A DNA stretch of 61,221 nt, taken from assembly GCF_001476895.1 (NCBI RefSeq), contig NZ_LDTB01000003.1:1-61221 (forward strand), read 5' to 3'. The stretch is from Sphingomonas endophytica. Its GTDB lineage: Bacteria > Pseudomonadota > Alphaproteobacteria > Sphingomonadales > Sphingomonadaceae. The translations under genes were made by a program, and so were the position numbers. Below are positions 55,757 to 61,221 of the stretch, in pieces. The notes below the pieces were generated by a model. The model worked only from the letters and a program-made list of their open reading frames with translations, searched no databases and was not told the origin of the DNA. The stretch's first letter is position 1. Each line of letters begins with the position of its first letter.

Positions 55757-57426
55757 GCGCGGTTCGCCGCCGAGAGGACCGCGCGGACACTGGCGGTGGC
55801 GATGTCGCTGTCGATCCCCACGCCCCACACCGTCCGCCCGTCGCCGGTGCGGCATTCGAGATAGGCGACCGCCTGCGCGCCCGCGCCATGCCCGATCGCA
55901 TGTTCGCTATAGTCGACGACGTCCAGCGCCGGTCCGGTGCTGTCCGCCAGCGCGGCGATCACGCCGGAGATCAGGCCGTTGCCGCGCCCGGACAAGGATC
56001 GTTCCTCGCCATCGATCGCCACGCGCCCCACGAAGACGCGCTCGCCGCTCGCGCCGGTTTCCTCGTAATCGCGCAACTCGAAACGGTCGGCGTCGCCGGG
56101 CAGATACGCGCGCTCGAACGCGCCCCAGATATCGGCGGCGTTCAGCTCGCGGCTGCTCTCGTCGGCCAGCGCCTGGACGTGGCGGCTGAAGTCCGCCTGC
56201 ATCCGCTTCGGCAGTTTCAGCCCCTTGTCCTGCTCCAGCACCCAGGCGACGCCGCCCTTGCCACTCTGCGAATTGACGCGGATCACCGCTTCGTAGCTTC
56301 GGCCCAGGTCGGCGGGGTCGATCGGCAGGTACGGGACTTCCCACAAGGTGTCGTTGCGCGCCGCCTGTGCTGCGAAGCCCTTCTTGATCGCGTCCTGATG
56401 GCTGCCCGAAAAGGCGGTGAACACCAGATCGCCGGCATAGGGCGTGCGCGGGTGAACCGGGATGCGCGTGGCATATTCGACCGTCTTCACGATCTCGTCG
56501 ATGTTCGACAGGTCGAGGCGCGGGTCGGTGCCCTGCGTGTACATGTTCAGCGCGACGGTCACGAGATCGCAATTGCCGGTCCGCTCGCCGTTGCCCAGCA
56601 GGCAACCCTCGACCCGGTCCGCGCCCGCCATCAACCCCAGTTCCGCCGCCGCGACGCCGGTGCCGCGATCGTTATGCGTGTGGAGCGAGATCACCACCGC
56701 CTCGCGGTTCGGGATGCTGCGCCCGAACCATTCGATCTGGTCGGCATAGACGTTGGGCGTCGCGCATTCGACGGTGGCGGGCAGGTTCAGGATGATCGGC
56801 GCATCGACGGTCGGCCGCAGCACGTCCATCACCGCCGCACACACCTCGACCGAGAAATCCAGCTCGGCGGTCGAGAAGGTCTCGGGCGAATATTCGAATT
56901 GCCAGCGGGTGTTGGGGCGCTTGGCGGCTTCGTCGCGCAGCACCTTCGCGCCCTCGACCGCGATCGTCTTCACCTCGTCGCGGGTCATGCCGAACACGAT
57001 CTTGCGCCACGCCGGGCTGACCGCGTTGTAGAGGTGGACGATCGCCGTCTTCGCGCCCTCCAGGCTCTCGAAGCTGCGCTCGATCAGGTCGCGGCGCGAT
57101 TGCGTCAGCACCTGGATCGCGACGTCGTCGGGGATGCGCCCGTCACGGACCAGCCCGCTGATGAAGTCGAATTCGGTCGCGCCCGCGCTGGGGAAGCCGA
57201 CCTCGATCTCCTTCAGTCCCACCTTCACCAGCAGGTCGAAGAAGCGCGTCTTCTTCTCGGCGTCCATCGGGTCGATCAGCGCCTGATTGCCGTCGCGCAG
57301 GTCGGTGGAAAGCCAGCGCGGTGCCTTGGTGATCGTCCGCGACGGCCATTGGCGGTCGGGCAGATCGACGGTTGGGAACGGGCGGTACTTCAGGCTGGGG
57401 TCGCGCAACATCTCGGTGGCTCTCAT
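55753..57426 (-). CDS. leuA: 2-isopropylmalate synthase (long form)
   Basis: First committed enzyme of leucine synthesis, 557 residues, condensing 2-oxoisovalerate with acetyl-CoA. The N-terminal extension and [16 protein letters not shown] catalytic segment, with metal ligands in [15 protein letters not shown] and [11 protein letters not shown], mark the fungal/mycobacterial-like type. The C-terminal third is the leucine-binding regulatory domain. A second ATG at 57411 is an alternative start. A leucine-rich leader peptide and nested hairpins lie upstream, and a HAD phosphatase gene is coupled downstream. Confidence 0.95.
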   Translation of the reverse strand: MRATEMLRDPSLKYRPFPTVDLPDRQWPSRTITKAPRWLSTDLRDGNQALIDPMDAEKKTRFFDLLVKVGLKEIEVGFPSAGATEFDFISGLVRDGRIPDDVAIQVLTQSRRDLIERSFESLEGAKTAIVHLYNAVSPAWRKIVFGMTRDEVKTIAVEGAKVLRDEAAKRPNTRWQFEYSPETFSTAELDFSVEVCAAVMDVLRPTVDAPIILNLPATVECATPNVYADQIEWFGRSIPNREAVVISLHTHNDRGTGVAAAELGLMAGADRVEGCLLGNGERTGNCDLVTVALNMYTQGTDPRLDLSNIDEIVKTVEYATRIPVHPRTPYAGDLVFTAFSGSHQDAIKKGFAAQAARNDTLWEVPYLPIDPADLGRSYEAVIRVNSQSGKGGVAWVLEQDKGLKLPKRMQADFSRHVQALADESSRELNAADIWGAFERAYLPGDADRFELRDYEETGASGERVFVGRVAIDGEERSLSGRGNGLISGVIAALADSTGPALDVVDYSEHAIGHGAGAQAVAYLECRTGDGRTVWGVGIDSDIATASVRAVLSAANRA

Positions 57427-57459
57427 ACGTCAGGAGCGTCGGGGTAAGGTCAGATACAG

Positions 57460-57513
57460 CCCTTAGGCGCGTCGCGCGTGCGATGCACGCGTCGGCAGGT
57501 TCGCGCCTAAGGG
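57460..57513 (-). promoter_or_regulatory. Nested hairpins in the leuA leader (attenuator candidate)
   Basis: In the leuA transcript an outer 12-bp perfect stem (57513-57502 CCCTTAGGCGCG with 57471-57460 CGCGCCTAAGGG) encloses an inner 7-bp stem (57491-57485 with 57481-57475, CGCGTGC/GCACGCG, 3-base loop). The leader-peptide stop codon is inside the 5' outer arm, so a translating ribosome must influence folding. The 3' arm ends 33 bases before the leuA ATG. No U-run follows, so control may be translational or Rho-dependent rather than intrinsic termination. Confidence 0.6.
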
Positions 57514-57551
57514 CGCGTAAGTCGCAGGAGAAGGCCGATCCGGCGCGTCAT
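57507..57551 (-). CDS. leuA leader peptide
   Basis: A 14-codon frame reading MTRRIGLLLRLTRP then TAG. It has four leucines, three in a row (CTT CTC CTG, 57533-57525), then CGA and CTT, just ahead of the hairpin region. Leucine-rich leaders in front of leu operons are classic ribosome-stalling sensors of charged leucyl-tRNA. No strong ribosome-binding site is visible upstream of the ATG. The gap to leuA is 80 bases. Confidence 0.65.
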   Translation of the reverse strand: MTRRIGLLLRLTRP

Positions 57552-57644
57552 GTCGGACGATGGCTAGCCCGCGACGCCGCCTGATGTCCAGCCCGAGATT
57601 ATTGTTGTCGAAAAAGAAAGGTTTAGACGGGAGTAACGGACGGC

Positions 57645-58037
57645 ATGTTACAGATCGTCTATATCAGCTCAGCGGTCGGCAGCGTCGATACCGCACCGAT
57701 TCTCGACACGTCGCGGCGCAACAATGCCCGCGATGGCGTCACGGGGCTGCTCTATGCCGATGGCCGACGCTTCCTCCAGGCGCTGGAGGGGGAGCCGCAC
57801 ATGGTCGAGGCGGCCTTCGCGCGCATCATCGGCGATCCGCGCCACCGCGCGATCGTGATGCTGTCGCAGCGTGAGGTGGAGACGCGGGAGTTCGGCGCCT
57901 GGGCGATGGCCGAGCGCGCCCCGGCCGAAGCGGACGAGGCGGCGCTGATGGCGAGGATCGCGTCGCTGATCGCCGGTGCGGAACCAGCGGTGAAGGCGAC
58001 CTTCGAGAGCTTCGCGCGACTGCGCCGCGCTGCCTGA
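57645..58037 (+). CDS. BLUF-domain blue-light photoreceptor
   Basis: A 130-residue single-domain flavin photoreceptor. The FAD-site residues are Tyr6 (IVYISSA), Asn27 (RRNNARDGVTG) and Gln45 (RFLQALEG), spaced as in AppA/YcgF-type BLUF domains. After the domain there are two short helices but no output domain, so it must act by binding a partner. It is divergent from the leuA leader, sharing the ~90 bases between them. An adjacent target gene is not evident. Confidence 0.93.
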   Translation: MLQIVYISSAVGSVDTAPILDTSRRNNARDGVTGLLYADGRRFLQALEGEPHMVEAAFARIIGDPRHRAIVMLSQREVETREFGAWAMAERAPAEADEAALMARIASLIAGAEPAVKATFESFARLRRAA

Positions 58038-58042
58038 CCGGA

Positions 58043-58073
58043 CCGGCCCGCCGCCGGTGATGCGGCGGGCCGG
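58043..58073. terminator. Bidirectional terminator hairpin
   Basis: Perfect 12-bp stem, CCGGCCCGCCGC (58043-58054) and GCGGCGGGCCGG (58062-58073), 7-base loop, between the convergent BLUF and YceI genes. Confidence 0.75.
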
Positions 58074-58080
58074 CGGGGCA

Positions 58081-58698
58081 TCAGGCGGTGAAGGCGGCCT
58101 GCACAGTCAGCTTCACATTGTCGGAGACGACCGGCGCATACGCGCCGACGCCGAAATCGCTGCGCTTGATCGTGCCGGTCGCGGTGAAGCCGAGGTTCGT
58201 CTTCTTGCTCATCGGGTTGGTGCCCGCGCCGACGAAGGTGACGTCCAGCGTCACCGGCTTGGTCACGCCCTTGATCGTCAGGTCGCCGGTCATCGTCGCG
58301 CGCGTCGCGCCGCGCGGCGTGACCGAGGTGGAGACGAAGCGCGCCGTCGGGTGCTGCGCGGCATCGAAGAAGTCGCCGGACTTCAGGTGCTCGGCGAACT
58401 TCGCCGTTGTGACCGACAGATCGTTGATCGCGAAGGTGACGTCGACCTTGGTCGCGGCGGGCTTCTTCGGGTCGATCGTGATCGATCCGCCCTGCGCGCC
58501 GAACTGCCCCTGCAGCATGGAGAAGCCCATGTGGTTGACCTCCCACGTCACCTGCGTGTGTGCGGGGTCGACCTGATAGGTGCCGGCCGTGACGCGCGAC
58601 GCGACCGGCTGGCCCGGCTGCTGCGGGGTGGTGGCGAGCTGCGCGACGGCGGGAACGGCGAGCGTCGTGGCGAGCACGGCGGCGATGAACGGACGCAT
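58081..58698 (-). CDS. YceI family periplasmic protein
   Basis: A 205-residue exported protein with signal peptide (MRPFIAAVLATTLAVPAVAQ) and a lipocalin-like YceI fold beginning GTYQVDPAHTQVTWEVNHMGFS. The family binds polyprenyl lipids or amide lipids and is often stress- or pH-induced. The start at 58698 follows AGGAGG at good spacing. It is a separate unit from the upstream gene on the same strand (92-base gap). Confidence 0.92.
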   Translation of the reverse strand: MRPFIAAVLATTLAVPAVAQLATTPQQPGQPVASRVTAGTYQVDPAHTQVTWEVNHMGFSMLQGQFGAQGGSITIDPKKPAATKVDVTFAINDLSVTTAKFAEHLKSGDFFDAAQHPTARFVSTSVTPRGATRATMTGDLTIKGVTKPVTLDVTFVGAGTNPMSKKTNLGFTATGTIKRSDFGVGAYAPVVSDNVKLTVQAAFTA

Positions 58699-58790
58699 GG
58701 TGTTGATCCTCCTGTTACGACGTCCTTGCACCACAGAAAGCCGTGGCTGCGAAGACGGTGGTTGCGAAACGAACGTTTTCGCAGGAAGGC

Positions 58791-59561
58791 TCAATCGCCG
58801 TCATCGGACGCGCCGCCACGCGGGGCGACGTCGATGTGGATCCGCACCCACGCGCCGATCTGGTCCGCGCCGCCCTTGCGCGGTGGTCGCACCAGGAACT
58901 GCCACGCCGCCTGCCGCACCGCGCGCGCCAGCCCCGACCCCAGCGACTCGCCCAGTTCGCGACAATCCTCGACATGGAAACGCGGCGCGGTGCGGCAAGC
59001 GACCTCGCCCCAGCCGGTCTTGCCCGCCGGCATATAGGGGTTCATCTCCGCCGGGCGGGGACGGCGATACCATTCGGCGGCGTAGAGCGGCTCGCCGCCC
59101 GGTCCCAGCCCCACCGTCGCGGTATCGTCGCCGCGCCCCGCATCGCCCTTGCCCGACGCGGGGGCGGCGGTGCCCTTGATCTTGCCGATGTCGGACGCCG
59201 CATAGTCGGCGCTGTTGAGGATCATCACGCCCGGCAGATGCAGCGGCTGTTCGGGCAGCGGCGGGACCGGGGTGGGGCGCTCCGGCGTGACGCGCGGCGT
59301 CACCCGGGCGCGTTCGGGCGTCACCTGCTGGCGCTCGGCCTTCTTCGTGCTGGCCTGACGCTGGGTGGCGCCCTCCTGCTTCACGTCGAAACTGACCAGC
59401 CGGCTGCGATCGCCGAAATCGCCGCGCACCACGCCACCCATCGTCAGCAGCGCGAAGATGATCGCGGCGGCGATGCCGATCGCGAGCGCGATCGAGACGA
59501 GGCGACTGCGCGCATCATCCCGCGTCCGGTACGACGAAGCTCGGTACGTCCCCGTCCGCAT
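58791..59561 (-). CDS. Membrane-anchored protein with Pro-rich linker, unknown function
   Basis: A 256-residue protein: short cytoplasmic N terminus, one transmembrane helix (about 22-44, RLVSIALAIGIAAAIIFALLTMGGVV), a Pro/Thr/Arg-rich periplasmic linker with TPERARVTPRVTPERP repeats, and a C-terminal domain with two cysteines (CRTAPRF, DCRELG). The layout resembles TonB-type energy transducers but the typical TonB C-terminal motif is not recognised. The start at 59561 places the helix near the N terminus. Confidence 0.72.
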   Translation of the reverse strand: MRTGTYRASSYRTRDDARSRLVSIALAIGIAAAIIFALLTMGGVVRGDFGDRSRLVSFDVKQEGATQRQASTKKAERQQVTPERARVTPRVTPERPTPVPPLPEQPLHLPGVMILNSADYAASDIGKIKGTAAPASGKGDAGRGDDTATVGLGPGGEPLYAAEWYRRPRPAEMNPYMPAGKTGWGEVACRTAPRFHVEDCRELGESLGSGLARAVRQAAWQFLVRPPRKGGADQIGAWVRIHIDVAPRGGASDDGD

Positions 59562-59735
59562 CGCCGCGCGATTACAGGAGCGGGGGGCGGGCGGCAATCG
59601 GGTACGCGGGTTACAAAGCGGTTAGGTTGGGGGGAATGACGGGATGGGGGAGCGCGCACCACCCGCCGGCCCGTCGGACCCGACAAAGCCGTGCCCTATG
59701 GGCCGGCTTGTCGGGCCGGCCGGCCTTGGGCGAGT

Positions 59736-59760
59736 CGGGGCGCAGCCTCGCTGCGCCCCG
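59736..59760 (-). terminator. ilvC terminator hairpin
   Basis: Perfect 11-bp stem CGGGGCGCAGC (59736-59746) / GCTGCGCCCCG (59750-59760) with a 3-base loop, 11 bases beyond the ilvC stop. Nothing else is recognised in the ~150 bases between it and the upstream gene start. Confidence 0.7.
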
Positions 59761-59771
59761 CCGCCCGGCGA

Positions 59772-61221
<1,450 letters not shown>

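Noticed and set aside
55888..57447. 519-aa + strand open frame opposite leuA
   Set aside because: Antisense shadow of leuA; no domain recognisable.

Overview
The window is GC-rich DNA from an alphaproteobacterium, most likely Sphingomonas or a close relative (Sphingomonadales). The clues are direct-repeat GTTC-N7-GTTC LexA boxes at recA and lexA, an ETF:ubiquinone oxidoreductase, a DUF2336 protein, large TonB-dependent receptors with C-terminal Phe, the linked order ppiD-trpE / trpGDC-moaC-moeA-lexA / comEC / gltX-gltA, and dispersed CGTCATCCCGGCG-type intergenic inverted repeats. The first ~70 bases are AT-rich, closely resemble a transposase sequencing adapter, and abut the 3' end of a truncated receptor gene. 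The left edge therefore looks like a contig end. The right edge cuts ilvN.

Layout. 70-4.7 kb: receptor tail, then a translationally coupled lolC-lolD-GNAT-gpx run ending in a possible 35-aa membrane peptide, then an HdeD-like membrane protein. 4.8-8.3 kb: dnaE, the replicative polymerase. 8.6-14 kb: radical SAM protein, VOC protein, moaB, an unknown helical protein, a Slt-type lytic transglycosylase and a uracil-DNA glycosylase family protein. 14-21 kb: ETF-QO, TPR protein-ispE, recA with an SOS promoter, methyltransferase-GST. 21-30.6 kb: a 916-aa TonB receptor, L,D-transpeptidase plus Pro/Glu-rich lipoprotein, DUF1826 protein with an AT-rich operator, bamD-recN, and mannose-6-phosphate isomerase.

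30.8-37.6 kb is the least understood part. It holds a PAS-winged-helix regulator, a 767-residue membrane-anchored coiled-coil protein (TipN-like in layout), and a divergent three-gene run: a fusion protein resembling a degenerate nucleotidyltransferase plus CDP-alcohol phosphotransferase, a DUF2336 protein, and a soluble histidine kinase with an odd H-box. This is the best candidate for an undescribed system.

37.5-52.4 kb: gltX-gltA-small membrane protein, comEC, lexA with three GAAC half-sites, moeA-moaC-trpC-trpD-trpG, a secreted protein gene inserted on the opposite strand between trpG and trpE, then trpE-ppiD and tpiA. 52.5-61.2 kb: M17 aminopeptidase, trxB, leuA-HAD phosphatase preceded by a leucine-rich leader peptide and nested hairpins, a BLUF photoreceptor, YceI, an unknown anchored protein, ilvC and partial ilvN. 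The biosynthetic genes cover tryptophan and branched-chain amino acids, with molybdopterin genes translationally coupled to trp. No tRNA, rRNA, CRISPR array, insertion sequence or prophage was seen.
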